NCBI GenBank assembly: GCA_018712345.1
Contig: DVHG01000003.1
Span: 1-64,000 of the forward strand
From: Candidatus Onthovicinus excrementipullorum
Lineage (GTDB): Bacteria; Bacillota; Clostridia; Oscillospirales; Acutalibacteraceae
DNA length: 64,000 nucleotides
Reading direction: 5' to 3'
Shown: positions 8,365 to 17,687 of the stretch, in pieces
Numbering within the stretch: position 1 is the stretch's first letter
Layout of the letters: every line of letters starts with the position of its first letter
Translations under genes and position numbers: made by a program
The notes under the pieces: model-generated
Database searches by the model: none
Seen by the model: the letters and a program-made list of their open reading frames with translations, nothing else
Told to the model about the DNA's origin: nothing

Positions 8365-8853
8365 ATGAACCTGCGGATCATCTGCATCGGAAAAAACAAA
8401 GAGCGCTACTGGGATGAGGCCGGCGCGGAGTATCTCAAGCGGCTACGGGCGTTCTGCACGCCGCAGGTGATTGAGCTCCCGGCCAAACGCCCACCGGATG
8501 ATCCCAATCCGGCGCAGATTCAAGCCGTGCTCAATGCCGAGGCGGCACTGATTCTGCCCAAACTCCCGCGCAGGGGCGCCAACACCTATATTGCCGCCAT
8601 GTGTATTGAGGGGGAGCAGCTGAATTCCCTTGAATTGAGCGGGAAAATTTCCTCCCTGATGGTGGAGGGGGTCAGTGAAATGGCCTTTGTAATCGGCGGC
8701 TCTCATGGTTTAAGTGACACGGTCAAGGCGGCGGCGGATTTTCGCTTCTCCATGTCCAGAATGACCTTCCCCCATCAGCTGGCGCGGGTGATGCTGCTCG
8801 AGCAGCTGTACCGCGCCTTCATGATCCGCAGCGGCGGCAAGTATCATAAGTAG
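8365..8853 (+). CDS. rlmH: 23S rRNA (pseudouridine1915-N3)-methyltransferase RlmH
   Basis: 162 residues, standard for this small SPOUT methyltransferase. It methylates pseudouridine 1915 in helix 69 of 23S rRNA using SAM, on assembled 70S ribosomes. Family signatures: an opening of the INLRIICIGK type, FVIGGSHGLSDTVK (the trefoil-knot SAM site) and FPHQLARVMLLEQLYRA, ending in GGKYHK. GGAGGGG precedes the ATG. A terminator follows immediately. Confidence 0.95.
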   Translation: MNLRIICIGKNKERYWDEAGAEYLKRLRAFCTPQVIELPAKRPPDDPNPAQIQAVLNAEAALILPKLPRRGANTYIAAMCIEGEQLNSLELSGKISSLMVEGVSEMAFVIGGSHGLSDTVKAAADFRFSMSRMTFPHQLARVMLLEQLYRAFMIRSGGKYHK

Positions 8854-8880
8854 AAATTTTTGCAAAATAAGGATATAAAA

Positions 8881-8908
8881 AGAGGGCAGTGCAGGCTGCC
8901 CTCTTTTT
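8881..8908. terminator. Bidirectional terminator between rlmH and a leftward phosphoesterase
   Basis: Perfect stem AGAGGGCAG/CTGCCCTCT with loop TGCAGG, with an A-run before and a T-run after, so it can work for both convergent genes. Confidence 0.85.
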
Positions 8909-8934
8909 CTTATAAGCGGACAGGCAAGTGAGAC

Positions 8935-9996
8935 TTATCCCTGCATTTCCGCCGTATAGAGCTGTTCGTAGGTGATCGCTCCGCCGTCAGAGATGGTGAT
9001 GGCGGTTCCGCCGGTTTTTCCATCGCGATATGTACTGAAATTGCCGGTTTTGACCGCGTAGGAGAGATCAATGCCCTGGTAGCGCAGACTGAGCGTGTTG
9101 GTGTGCTCGTGGCCGAAAAACATGTGCTTGGTGCTGCCGAGCTCCAGTGCGGCGTCAAAGAGACCGTAGTCGATCAGGCCGCCGCCGACTTCGCCCTCAC
9201 CGCCGATGTAAGTGACCTCATTACTGCCCTGCTGGTACAGATCATAGGCTGTTTTAAACTCGGGCAGGGGCGTGTGTGTGAACAGGATGGAGGGAACCAC
9301 CCTGCCGGCGTGTTCCGTGATGGCGTTGATATTGTCCCGATACCACGCCACCTGGCTGTGCCTGGGGGATTCGTAATAAGCGCCCACGCGGTTCCCGCCC
9401 GCATCCCGCTGAATGACTTCTTCATTGCAGTCCATCATCACAAGGGAGGCGACGATTTCATCCCCTTCGTTGATGTTGATGATGTAATTTCCAACGCCGT
9501 CAATATTTGTCGGGCCGATTTCAAAGAGACACAGGTCGGATTTTTGCATCTGCTGCCCCAGATAGACCAGATCGGCGCTGAAATCCCGCTCGTGGTTTCC
9601 ATAGATGGGCGCCCAGGGAACCCCGAGATCATCCATAAGCTTGACAAATGATTTTACATGGAAGTGATTGAAGATGCCGGCAAAGTTATCGCCCACCGTA
9701 ACGATCAGATCCGGATCCACGTAATTCACCATTTTTGCAAGATCCGCTTTGACCTGATTTTTACTCTTAAAAGGATTATCAAACTGCAGGTCCGTAATGG
9801 CCAGGATCTTAAAATCCTTTCCCGGCTCTTTGCTGAGTGTGGTGATTTCATTGATATCAAAGCTCTTTTGCCCTTCCCAGGTATCGTCCGCATAGCCCGG
9901 GGACCGGCGCGGAGTCAGCAAAAAAGCGGCGATGATCCCGAGTAGTAGGAGGATAGCGGCCAGTACAGCGATGATCTTAACAGCGGTCTTACTCAT
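8935..9996 (-). CDS. Membrane-anchored metallophosphoesterase
   Basis: 353 residues. An N-terminal hydrophobic helix (about residues 5-28) with no clear cleavage site would anchor the enzyme outside the membrane. The catalytic domain shows ITDLQFD (DxQ where most relatives have DxH), VTVGDN, YGNHERD, FTHTPLPE and FGHEHTN, which are the five blocks of calcineurin-like phosphoesterases of the Dcr2-like group. The start was placed at ATG 9996 because AGAGGA is correctly spaced; a longer frame upstream lacks a ribosome site. It lies alone, convergent to rlmH. Substrate unknown; a related but distinct protein is encoded at 16519. Confidence 0.82.
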   Translation of the reverse strand: MSKTAVKIIAVLAAILLLLGIIAAFLLTPRRSPGYADDTWEGQKSFDINEITTLSKEPGKDFKILAITDLQFDNPFKSKNQVKADLAKMVNYVDPDLIVTVGDNFAGIFNHFHVKSFVKLMDDLGVPWAPIYGNHERDFSADLVYLGQQMQKSDLCLFEIGPTNIDGVGNYIININEGDEIVASLVMMDCNEEVIQRDAGGNRVGAYYESPRHSQVAWYRDNINAITEHAGRVVPSILFTHTPLPEFKTAYDLYQQGSNEVTYIGGEGEVGGGLIDYGLFDAALELGSTKHMFFGHEHTNTLSLRYQGIDLSYAVKTGNFSTYRDGKTGGTAITISDGGAITYEQLYTAEMQG

Positions 9997-10265
9997 CTTT
10001 TCATTCCTCTTTTCCATGTTTAAAAGATAAACCAGAAACGTTTCGGATTCGCAGCGCATGTTTCCGTCCTCACTATATCACGGAACAGATAGTTCGTCAA
10101 GTAAAACGTGCAATTAGTTTGATATATTATTGAACCGCATGATCGGTACTTTTGGGAATCGTTCATGCCTTGGTGCTATTTAAAACGGGAGGAGCTTATG
10201 GTATAATATCTGTAAGAATATGGGCTTCCGTAGCCTGTGCGGGCTTGCCTGATGGGGGAATACGT

Positions 10266-11237
10266 ATGATTGAATGGCTTTTTGAACGCTTTGGCGTATC
10301 GGCGGGGGTTTTTGATGCGCTGCTGATTGCGTGGACATTTTGCGCAACCATCGCCTGCCTGAAAATTTTCCGCAAGCTGCTGCCGCACGACGGCGGGCGC
10401 GATTTTGCCTTTAACGGCAAGCTCTCCAAAGGCAAGCTGCGCGGCGCAGGTATTATTTTCATCAGCGTGTTCGCCCTGACGGCGCTGCTCTTCATCCGGT
10501 TTAATCCGGAGTATTTGGCCTATTATGCGCTGGTGTTCCTGAGCATGCTGTCGGGCTATCTGGACGACCGCGCCAAAAAGCCATGGGGTGAGTACAAAAA
10601 AGGCCTGATCGATCTGATCCTTTGCCTGGCCACGGCGGCCGCTTTTGTCTGGTTTAACCCGGAGCTCTGCTCGGTGGGTATTGCGGCGTGGGAGCTGGAG
10701 ATCCCCCGCTGGCTGTTCGCGCTGATCCTGACAGTATTCTTCTGGCTGATGATCAACGCCACCAACTGCTCCGACGGGATCGACGGCTATTGCGGCTCCC
10801 TGAGCATCGTCGTGCTGCTGTCGCTCTGTCTGGTGGGCCGAATCGTGGAGATGGAGAGTGGATTCCAGCATTTGATGCTGATCATGCTCCTAGTCATCGG
10901 TGCGTACCTGTGGTATAACTGCGAACCGAGCACAATACTCATGGGCGATGCCGGTTCCCGCGCGATCGGGCTGTTCCTCGGCATTGCGGTCGCCAAGACG
11001 GGTAATGTGCTCCTGTGCATCCCGCTGTGCTTTGTGATCCTGCTCGACGGTCTGCTCGGGATCGTCAAGGTCAGCCTGATCCGCTTTCTGAAGATCAAGG
11101 CGTTCCAGAACATCCGCACGCCGCTGCACGACCACTTCCGCATGAAAAAGAACTGGTCCAACACACAGGTGATTTTTCGCTCAATCCTGATCCAGTGCGT
11201 GATCTCCGCTGTGATGATCGCTCTGCTGCGGATATAA
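10266..11237 (+). CDS. MraY-like phospho-N-acetylmuramoyl-pentapeptide transferase
   Basis: 323 residues, about ten hydrophobic helices. It carries the polyprenyl-phosphate N-acetylhexosamine-1-phosphate transferase signatures: GYLDDRAKK (DD magnesium motif), NATNCSDGIDG (family NxxxDGIDG), LMGDAGSRAIG and TPLHDHFRMK, equivalent to the MraY HHHFE region. MraY makes lipid I from UDP-MurNAc-pentapeptide and undecaprenyl phosphate. It is away from any division-and-cell-wall cluster and is somewhat divergent, so it may be a second copy. Start ATG 10266 has GGGGGA 7 bases before it; a TATAAT lies at 10202-10207. Confidence 0.8.
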   Translation: MIEWLFERFGVSAGVFDALLIAWTFCATIACLKIFRKLLPHDGGRDFAFNGKLSKGKLRGAGIIFISVFALTALLFIRFNPEYLAYYALVFLSMLSGYLDDRAKKPWGEYKKGLIDLILCLATAAAFVWFNPELCSVGIAAWELEIPRWLFALILTVFFWLMINATNCSDGIDGYCGSLSIVVLLSLCLVGRIVEMESGFQHLMLIMLLVIGAYLWYNCEPSTILMGDAGSRAIGLFLGIAVAKTGNVLLCIPLCFVILLDGLLGIVKVSLIRFLKIKAFQNIRTPLHDHFRMKKNWSNTQVIFRSILIQCVISAVMIALLRI

Positions 11238-11302
11238 AGGCGGCGGAGCCCTCTTATCAGGTGGGGAAAGGATCAAAATAATACTTGGGGTGCAATTGAT
11301 AC

Positions 11303-12658
11303 ATGCGGGGAGATCTGCTTCACGGGAATATCACAAAGGGACTGCTTTTGTTTGCCTGGCCGATCATGGTAGGCAATCTGATGCAGCAGTTTTACAATAT
11401 TGCGGATACACTGATTGTCGGGCGCTATCTGGGGGAGGGGGCGCTGGCAGCCGTCGGCTCCGCCTATACTCTGATGACGTTCCTGACCTCCGTCATTCTG
11501 GGGCTGTGCATGGGCAGCGGCGCGTTCTTTTCCATCTATTACGGCAAGGGCGATACGCAGCGGATGAAAAAGGGGATCTTTCTCTCCTTTGTCCTGATCC
11601 TGGCAGTGACGCTGGTGCTGGAGGCGGCTGTGTTTGCAGGACTAAATCCGATTCTGTCGCTGATGAACGTGCCGGCGGACGTGTTCCCGCTGATGCGCGA
11701 ATATCTGCTGTTTATCTTTATCGGAATGCCCGCAACATTTCTGTACAATTACTATGCCTCGGTGCTGCGCTCAATCGGGAATTCAACCGTGCCGCTCGTC
11801 TTCCTTGCGGTGTCTGCCGTGATGAATATCGGGCTGGATCTCTTTCTGGTGCTCGTCATCCCGTGGGGGGTGGCGGGTGCCGCCATCGCGACGGTGATCT
11901 CACAGTTTTTTTCGGGAATCGGTCTGGCGGTCTACGTCTGGATTCGTTTCCCATCCCTGCGCTTTGAGCGGCAGTTTATGCACTGGGATGCCGGGATTCT
12001 CAAGGAGCTCTCGCATTTTTCTTTTTTGACCTGCGTCCAGCAGTCGGTGATGAACTTCGGGATCCTGATGGTGCAGGGGCTGGTCAACAGCTTCGGCGCC
12101 ACGGTGATGGCCGGCTTTGCCGCGGCCGTGAAGATCGACTCGTTCGCCTATATGCCGGTGCAGGATTTCGGCAACGCGTTTTCCACCTTCATTGCGCTCA
12201 ATTATGGGGCAGGCAATCAGGAGCGGATCCGGAAGGGGACACGCAGCGCCGTGCTCGCCTCCTTCCTCTTCTGCGTGGTCATCAGTGCACTGGTATGCAT
12301 ATTTGCACCGCAGTTGATGGGCATTTTCGTCCAGGCGGAGGAGACCGGGGTCGTAAATGTCGGCGTCCAGTACCTGCGCATTGAGGGCGCGTTCTACTTT
12401 GGCATCGGCCTGCTGTTCCTGCTGTACGGCTATTATCGCGCAGTTGCCAAGCCGGGGATGTCCGTCGTGCTGACGGTGCTCTCGCTGGGCACACGCGTCC
12501 TGCTGGCGTATGTCCTCTCCGCCGTGGATGCCATCGGCGTCATCGGCATCTGGGCGTCGGTTCCGATCGGCTGGGCGCTGGCGGATATTGTCGGCGTCGG
12601 CTGGTATTTTTGGTGTAGACGCCGCACAAAATTGGACCGGGACAATTCAAAAGAATAG
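11303..12658 (+). CDS. MATE-family multidrug efflux protein
   Basis: 451 residues with twelve predicted membrane helices in two repeats. The opening GNITKGLLLFAWPIMVGN, then QQFYNIADTLIVGRYLG and LGLCMGSGAFFSIYYG, are typical MATE sequences; the second half repeats the pattern (FGATVMAGFAAAVKID, NYGAGNQERI). Such exporters use sodium or proton gradients to expel cationic drugs or metabolites; the substrate cannot be predicted. A GGGGTG site lies 11 bases before the ATG. It follows the MraY-like gene by 65 bases and ends at a strong terminator. Confidence 0.9.
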   Translation: MRGDLLHGNITKGLLLFAWPIMVGNLMQQFYNIADTLIVGRYLGEGALAAVGSAYTLMTFLTSVILGLCMGSGAFFSIYYGKGDTQRMKKGIFLSFVLILAVTLVLEAAVFAGLNPILSLMNVPADVFPLMREYLLFIFIGMPATFLYNYYASVLRSIGNSTVPLVFLAVSAVMNIGLDLFLVLVIPWGVAGAAIATVISQFFSGIGLAVYVWIRFPSLRFERQFMHWDAGILKELSHFSFLTCVQQSVMNFGILMVQGLVNSFGATVMAGFAAAVKIDSFAYMPVQDFGNAFSTFIALNYGAGNQERIRKGTRSAVLASFLFCVVISALVCIFAPQLMGIFVQAEETGVVNVGVQYLRIEGAFYFGIGLLFLLYGYYRAVAKPGMSVVLTVLSLGTRVLLAYVLSAVDAIGVIGIWASVPIGWALADIVGVGWYFWCRRRTKLDRDNSKE

Positions 12659-12673
12659 TTTTCTATATAAACA

Positions 12674-12697
12674 ATGGCCGGGAATACTCCCGGCCAT
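12674..12697. terminator. Bidirectional terminator, MATE gene / M20 peptidase
   Basis: Perfect 9-bp stem ATGGCCGGG/CCCGGCCAT with loop AATACT between two convergent stops. Confidence 0.75.
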
Positions 12698-12705
12698 TAC
12701 TGTGT

Positions 12706-14187
12706 CTATTTCCCCGATACAGTGCGGATGTAGCGTTTGAAAAATTTTAAGGCCTCCGGGATGGATGCCACCGGCAGACGCTCATTGGTGCCGTGCGTGC
12801 ACATCACCAGGCTCAGGTCCACGGTGAACGGGGAGAAGCGGTAGATGTTGTCGCACACGTTCTCATAGTGGTAGGAGTCTGTACCGCCCATCACGAGGAA
12901 CGGGGCTACGATATTGTCGGAATTCGACGCCTCACACAAGTTCTTGATGGCCCTGAATGCGCGGGAATCCTGCGGGGAGATTTTGGAGGGCTCCTTGCCC
13001 TTTAAAAACTCAATTTCAATGTTCTTATTTTTGACAACGGACTGGATATGTTCCTTGATACCCTGCACGGAGTCGCCGGGCAGGATGCGGAAATTTGCGG
13101 TAATGCTGGCCTTCTGCGGCAGCACGTTGCACTGCGGGCTGCCCTCAGACATGGTGACAGCAGTAGTGGAGTGGATGAATGTGGCCGCCGCGGGGATCTT
13201 CATCAGTACTTTTTTAATCAGTGGCGTCAGAAATCGGAAGTTGCACATAATCAGGCGCGCCGGATAGCTCACATTACGTCCGATGATCTCAAACATATCG
13301 CGTGTGATGGGCAGCATGCGCGGCTTGCACTGGTGGTTTTCCAGATCCAGTGTAGCCTTGGCGATCTCACCTAGCGCCGTGTGCTTGGGCGGCTGCGAGG
13401 AGTGCCCGCCCTTGGCACTGACGCTGATCTTATAGTCCGCGGCGCCCTTTTCCGCCACACCAACGCCGGCCAGGTATTTGTCGATGATACCGTTGACCTT
13501 GGCCGGGAGGATTGCGCCACCCTCGTCGAGCACGCTGTCCAGATGGATGCCGCGCTTTTTAAAGTTATCGGCAATCTGCATTGCGCCGGAATCCGGCGTA
13601 GCCACGATCTCCTCATTGTGGCCAAGGCAGATGTAAATATCGCGTTCGGGCTCGTAGCCCTCTTCCAGCAGTGTCTCTGTGGCCTCCAGCACGCAGATCA
13701 GGTGGTTTTTCATATCCATCGCGCCGCGTCCCCAGATGAATTCTCCGTCGTTTACGCCGTCAAAGGGCGGGTGTTCCCAGTCGCCGAGCGTGCCGTCCGC
13801 CACGGGTACCACGTCCTGGTGCGCGAGCATGGCCATCGGCTCCAGCGAGCTGTCGCGCCCCTTCCAGCGGTAGACGAGGCTTGCCTGACCGACCTCCTCA
13901 CACTCGAGCTTTTCGTGGATCAGCGGATACTCCCGGCGGAGAAAGTCGTGGAATTTTTCAAACTCGTTCCAATTCACCAGCGAAGGATCGTGATTGGAAA
14001 TGGTCTTGAACTGAATTGCTTGGGAAATGTGCTGTTCCGCCCGCTTGGGGTCCACCTTTTCTTCTGTCAGCGTGATTTTTTCGCCGCTGGATTTCGGCTT
14101 AAAAAGCGCCGCTTTGATGAGCGTGATGACGATTGCCAGCCCGAAGATGCAGGCAATCGCAATCAGGATAATCTGCCAAACCTCCAT
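12706..14187 (-). CDS. M20-family metallopeptidase with N-terminal membrane anchor
   Basis: 493 residues. One N-terminal hydrophobic segment (about 5-28) precedes a zinc-dependent M20 domain of the CPS1/PM20D1 subgroup: AMLAHQDVVP, WGRGAMDMKNHL (zinc-ligand Asp), LGHNEEI (catalytic and ligand Glu pair) and MGGTDSYHYENV with the C-terminal His. A dimerisation domain lies between. These are carboxypeptidases or N-acyl amino acid hydrolases; the anchor suggests action at the cell surface. GAGGAGG precedes the ATG. It lies downstream of the GH18 gene in the same direction (74-bp gap) and may share its transcript. Confidence 0.88.
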   Translation of the reverse strand: MEVWQIILIAIACIFGLAIVITLIKAALFKPKSSGEKITLTEEKVDPKRAEQHISQAIQFKTISNHDPSLVNWNEFEKFHDFLRREYPLIHEKLECEEVGQASLVYRWKGRDSSLEPMAMLAHQDVVPVADGTLGDWEHPPFDGVNDGEFIWGRGAMDMKNHLICVLEATETLLEEGYEPERDIYICLGHNEEIVATPDSGAMQIADNFKKRGIHLDSVLDEGGAILPAKVNGIIDKYLAGVGVAEKGAADYKISVSAKGGHSSQPPKHTALGEIAKATLDLENHQCKPRMLPITRDMFEIIGRNVSYPARLIMCNFRFLTPLIKKVLMKIPAAATFIHSTTAVTMSEGSPQCNVLPQKASITANFRILPGDSVQGIKEHIQSVVKNKNIEIEFLKGKEPSKISPQDSRAFRAIKNLCEASNSDNIVAPFLVMGGTDSYHYENVCDNIYRFSPFTVDLSLVMCTHGTNERLPVASIPEALKFFKRYIRTVSGK

Positions 14188-14261
14188 AAAAAAGCCTCCT
14201 CATTTTTCTGATTGTGCGGCGGACAGGTGTCCATCCGCCACACAGGGTACGGGCGGTCAGC

Positions 14262-16256
14262 CTACCAGTTCTGAATATAGCGATGGAGTGCGTTTTCAAT
14301 CCCGCAGGCCACGCTGTTCGGATCGTCCATCGTCTTATCGCAGGCCACGCGGAAGACCATCACACCGCCGGCCCCGCTGAACAGGGCAAGGGCTGTCTTA
14401 TCGCCCGCAAGCGCGGGGGAGCAGAATGTCCCCTCATAGACCTGATCGCTGTCATACACGGTATAGTACTTGTTGTTCCAATAGGTTGCGTCTTTCAGAT
14501 CGCGCCATGTGCCCCAGTAGGGGGTGCCGTTGACCGGGCGGCCATAGGCGGCGATGCCGATATTGATCTTACTGACATCCGCACCGTTGTCGATAAAGGC
14601 CTGAAGCCCCTCCTGCGCCTGCTGGAGGGAGCTCTGGTATCCGTCCTCATCGCTGCCGTCATAGGCCATATACTGAATCTGGTCAAGGCGGCCGAGCGTC
14701 TCTTCAGAGAGCCCCAGATTCCCGGCCGAGAGGGCTGCGGAGATAATCGCTTCCGGATTGGTGGCCTGCATGCCGTCGTCCAGCCGGGCAATGAACTGAT
14801 CAAACAGCGCCCAGTCATCTGCCGACTGCGGATACTCCCAGTCAATGTCCACACCGTCAAAGCCGTATTTATTCACAAAAGCTACGATCTGGTCGGCGAC
14901 AGTCTCCCAATACTCGGCCATGTAGCCATTGACGCCGATATGTCCGTCGTTCCAGGTGCCGTCCGCCAGCGCGGTGACGATGATCTTTACCTCGTGGTCC
15001 TGATTGGAGCGGTGGGCGATAATCTCCTTGAGTGCTGCCACTTCCCGGGCAAACTGCTCCTCTCCGCCCTCGCCAAAGCCGAGTTGGCCGTTCTCATCCC
15101 AGTGGACCGCGCCAAAGACGATGACTGTGCTGTAAACGTTATAGTAACGGGCATAGTTGTTCACATATGCTTCACCCTTAGCTAGAATCTCGGTCGGGAC
15201 ATCGCCGTCCAGGCGCTGATACGCCGTCACTTCAAAGTCCTGCACATCGCGCACCGGCTCATTGTACATCCGGAGGGAGCGGATTTTGACCGGTGTGTCG
15301 CTGCTGCGGAATTTATCAATAGACAGGCGCACGCGGTCCGTTGTCACCGAGTCAAAGCTGCACAGGCGCATGGTTTGAATTTTTTCACTCTGATAGACCG
15401 TCTGCCATTCGCCGTCCACCAGGGCCTGGAGTCGGAAATACTGCGCCTGATTGCCGACCTCCTCAATGATGGCCGTGTTGAAGGTGCTGGTCTGGGCCAG
15501 CTCAATTTCCACATAGCTGTTGTTGACATCCTCCTGCCCTTCGGCCGGGCTACGCTCCGGATCCTGTGGGGTCCAGCACTTGTCGCCGTCCTCCAGCAGA
15601 TTGGCGGCGTCGGGCTTTTCTCCCTCCTTCAGGCTTTCAAAAGCGATACGCGCGCCCTCCATCACATTCTGAGACTGCAGGGTCACGGCGGGTAACTTAT
15701 TGCCCTCCCATTTGCCGGAGCCAAACCGGCCGGCCAGGCTGGGGGTGAGAACCAGAGCAGCCACCACGATCGCTGCGACGATGGCTTTGCCGGCTTTTTT
15801 GGGCGTCTCACAGAACACCAGCACGAGCGGGAGCGCTATTGCAATGCTCAGCACCGGGAGATCGGGCAGCAGTGCCTGAAACCCGCGCGTAAAATTGTCC
15901 GCGGAGAATCCCGTATCCAGCCCGAATACCAACACGAATGTGTAGATGAACAGGGCCGTGCCCAATACAATAAAGATAAAGTGGATCACATTGAGAACCC
16001 GAAGCCCTTTCAAGGGCTTTTCCCGGTCCGTCAGGGCCAGCAGGAGTAAATGCGCCAGCAGCACTGCCGCACAGACGGCGATTACGCCCAGCATAACCGG
16101 GACGAATTTTTCCCCCAGCGGGTACAGGTCCGCAATCCAGCTGTATGCCCATGTTGCACTGTCGAGGAAGGCAAATGCCGTCGCCGTAAGTACAAAGAAG
16201 ACATACGATCCTGCACGTGAGTGAAATCCCTTCCAAAGAGTTCTAAAAAAAGACAT
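14262..16256 (-). CDS. Polytopic membrane protein with F5/8C-like and GH18 domains
   Basis: 664 residues. The first ~190 residues hold four to five hydrophobic helices; residues ~210-350 look like a discoidin/F5-8C-type beta domain (a carbohydrate-binding fold), and residues ~370-664 form a glycoside hydrolase family 18 barrel with the catalytic motif FDGVDIDWEYP (DxxDxDxE complete). GH18 enzymes cleave chitin-type or peptidoglycan-like beta-1,4 GlcNAc links. The polytopic anchor is unusual for the family. The start at ATG 16256 has GAGGGGGA upstream; the open frame extends further but without a ribosome site. Possible role: trimming of cell-wall or host N-acetylglucosamine polymers. Confidence 0.82.
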   Translation of the reverse strand: MSFFRTLWKGFHSRAGSYVFFVLTATAFAFLDSATWAYSWIADLYPLGEKFVPVMLGVIAVCAAVLLAHLLLLALTDREKPLKGLRVLNVIHFIFIVLGTALFIYTFVLVFGLDTGFSADNFTRGFQALLPDLPVLSIAIALPLVLVFCETPKKAGKAIVAAIVVAALVLTPSLAGRFGSGKWEGNKLPAVTLQSQNVMEGARIAFESLKEGEKPDAANLLEDGDKCWTPQDPERSPAEGQEDVNNSYVEIELAQTSTFNTAIIEEVGNQAQYFRLQALVDGEWQTVYQSEKIQTMRLCSFDSVTTDRVRLSIDKFRSSDTPVKIRSLRMYNEPVRDVQDFEVTAYQRLDGDVPTEILAKGEAYVNNYARYYNVYSTVIVFGAVHWDENGQLGFGEGGEEQFAREVAALKEIIAHRSNQDHEVKIIVTALADGTWNDGHIGVNGYMAEYWETVADQIVAFVNKYGFDGVDIDWEYPQSADDWALFDQFIARLDDGMQATNPEAIISAALSAGNLGLSEETLGRLDQIQYMAYDGSDEDGYQSSLQQAQEGLQAFIDNGADVSKINIGIAAYGRPVNGTPYWGTWRDLKDATYWNNKYYTVYDSDQVYEGTFCSPALAGDKTALALFSGAGGVMVFRVACDKTMDDPNSVACGIENALHRYIQNW

Positions 16257-16432
16257 AATATTCCCCCTCTTTTTGTTGATAAAGTAAAAAACTATCCATA
16301 GCATAGCACAATTTCCCATGTTTTACAAGAGTTTCGCTGCCGAAAACGCAGTGCCGAAGCCGTGTCCGGGCACCGGAGGGGCAGTGCATAAAAGTACGGA
16401 TTACGAACCGCTCCAATCGGAACAGGGAGCGT

Positions 16433-16461
16433 TTGAAAAGTGCAGGGAAATAAGCTATAAT
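16433..16461 (+). promoter_or_regulatory. Promoter of the metallophosphoesterase-addBA group
   Basis: TTGAAA (16433-16438) and TATAAT (16456-16461) with a 17-base spacer, about 57 bases before the phosphoesterase start. Confidence 0.75.
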
Positions 16462-16518
16462 GATATCGAATGCAGATGAGATTCTGTATGAATAAAATAT
16501 GGATTTCAGGAGGATACC

Positions 16519-17658
16519 ATGGCAGATTCAGCTTCCCTTCGCTTTCAAAAGGATGGAAAATTTAAAATCCTTGTTTTTACAGATATCCATGAGACCCATC
16601 GTCCGTTCCGGGATACGCTTACGCTGATTAACAGGGCGCTCGACGCAGTGGACCCGGATCTGGTCGTCTACTTGGGCGATACGGTGGACGGCGCCTTTCC
16701 AGGGGCGACGCCGGAGCGCGTGCGCCGTGCACTGGATGCGGTGATCACGCCGGTCTCCTCCCGGGGGATCCCGTTTGCCCCGGTGTTCGGCAATCATGAC
16801 CGCGAGAGCGGCATGCCGAATGAGGAACAGCTTAAAATTTATCAGCAGTATCCGGGTTGCCTGCTGATGCAGGGGGCCGAGGGCGTGCCGGGCTGCGGGA
16901 ATTACGTCGTAACCGTGAAGGGCAGCAGTGATGAGACGGATCGGTTTGCGCTGTGGATGATTGATTCCGGCTCCCGCATTTCAAGGGAGCGTCTGGCACA
17001 GGGAATCCCGGACGGATACGCCGCCCCGGAACCCGAGCAGGTTGCGTGGCTTGAGCGCAGGGCCGGGGAACTGAAGGCGTCCAACGGCGGCCGGATGCCG
17101 GGTGGACTCCTGTTCCAGCATATTATTGTACCGGAGATCTATGAGGCGCTCGAACAGGTCCCGCGTGGGGTAAAAGGTGCCGTCAAGGGGCAGGAGAATA
17201 ACTGGAAAGGCCGGTATTACAAGCTTCCGGAAGGCGCCTGTGGCAAGTTGGGCGAGGGGCCGTGCCCGCCGTGCTACAACACGGGCGAGTTTGCGGCGAT
17301 GAAGCGCTGCAATGTCCTCGGCGCGTTTTTCGGGCACGACCACGTCAATGATTTTGAGGTCCTGCACGAGGGGATCCGTCTGACCAACTGCAAGAGCACA
17401 GGCGTGCGCTCCTACGGGGACGGGATCGGGCGCGGCGTGCGCGTGATTGAGCTCCACGAGGATGAGCCCGGCACCTATCAGACGCGTTCGATCTATTTCA
17501 GCGATCTCGTCGCCAGGCATCTCTCCAACCCCATGACGGGGCGCCTGTCGTATGGGCAGCACCTGCAGGTCCTGCGCGACGTGGGCCTGTCCGTTCTGGG
17601 GACCGTTGCAGCGGGGACGGCAGTGTTCGCCGCCGCCCGAAAACTTCGGAAGAAATAA
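16519..17658 (+). CDS. Metallophosphoesterase (Dcr2-like) with C-terminal membrane helix
   Basis: 379 residues. Calcineurin-like blocks are intact: FTDIHETH (DxH), YLGDTVDG, FGNHDRES, LFQHIIVPE and FFGHDHVND. An insert with several cysteines and glycines (around residues 230-260) lies before the last block. The C-terminus has a short hydrophobic helix followed by RKLRKK, suggesting a tail anchor with the enzyme facing the cytoplasm, opposite to the N-terminally anchored relative at 8935. AGGAGG precedes the ATG. addB starts 29 bases after its stop, so the two are probably co-transcribed. Confidence 0.82.
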   Translation: MADSASLRFQKDGKFKILVFTDIHETHRPFRDTLTLINRALDAVDPDLVVYLGDTVDGAFPGATPERVRRALDAVITPVSSRGIPFAPVFGNHDRESGMPNEEQLKIYQQYPGCLLMQGAEGVPGCGNYVVTVKGSSDETDRFALWMIDSGSRISRERLAQGIPDGYAAPEPEQVAWLERRAGELKASNGGRMPGGLLFQHIIVPEIYEALEQVPRGVKGAVKGQENNWKGRYYKLPEGACGKLGEGPCPPCYNTGEFAAMKRCNVLGAFFGHDHVNDFEVLHEGIRLTNCKSTGVRSYGDGIGRGVRVIELHEDEPGTYQTRSIYFSDLVARHLSNPMTGRLSYGQHLQVLRDVGLSVLGTVAAGTAVFAAARKLRKK

Positions 17659-17687
17659 TTTATAAACCTTATTACGGGGGAATATCC

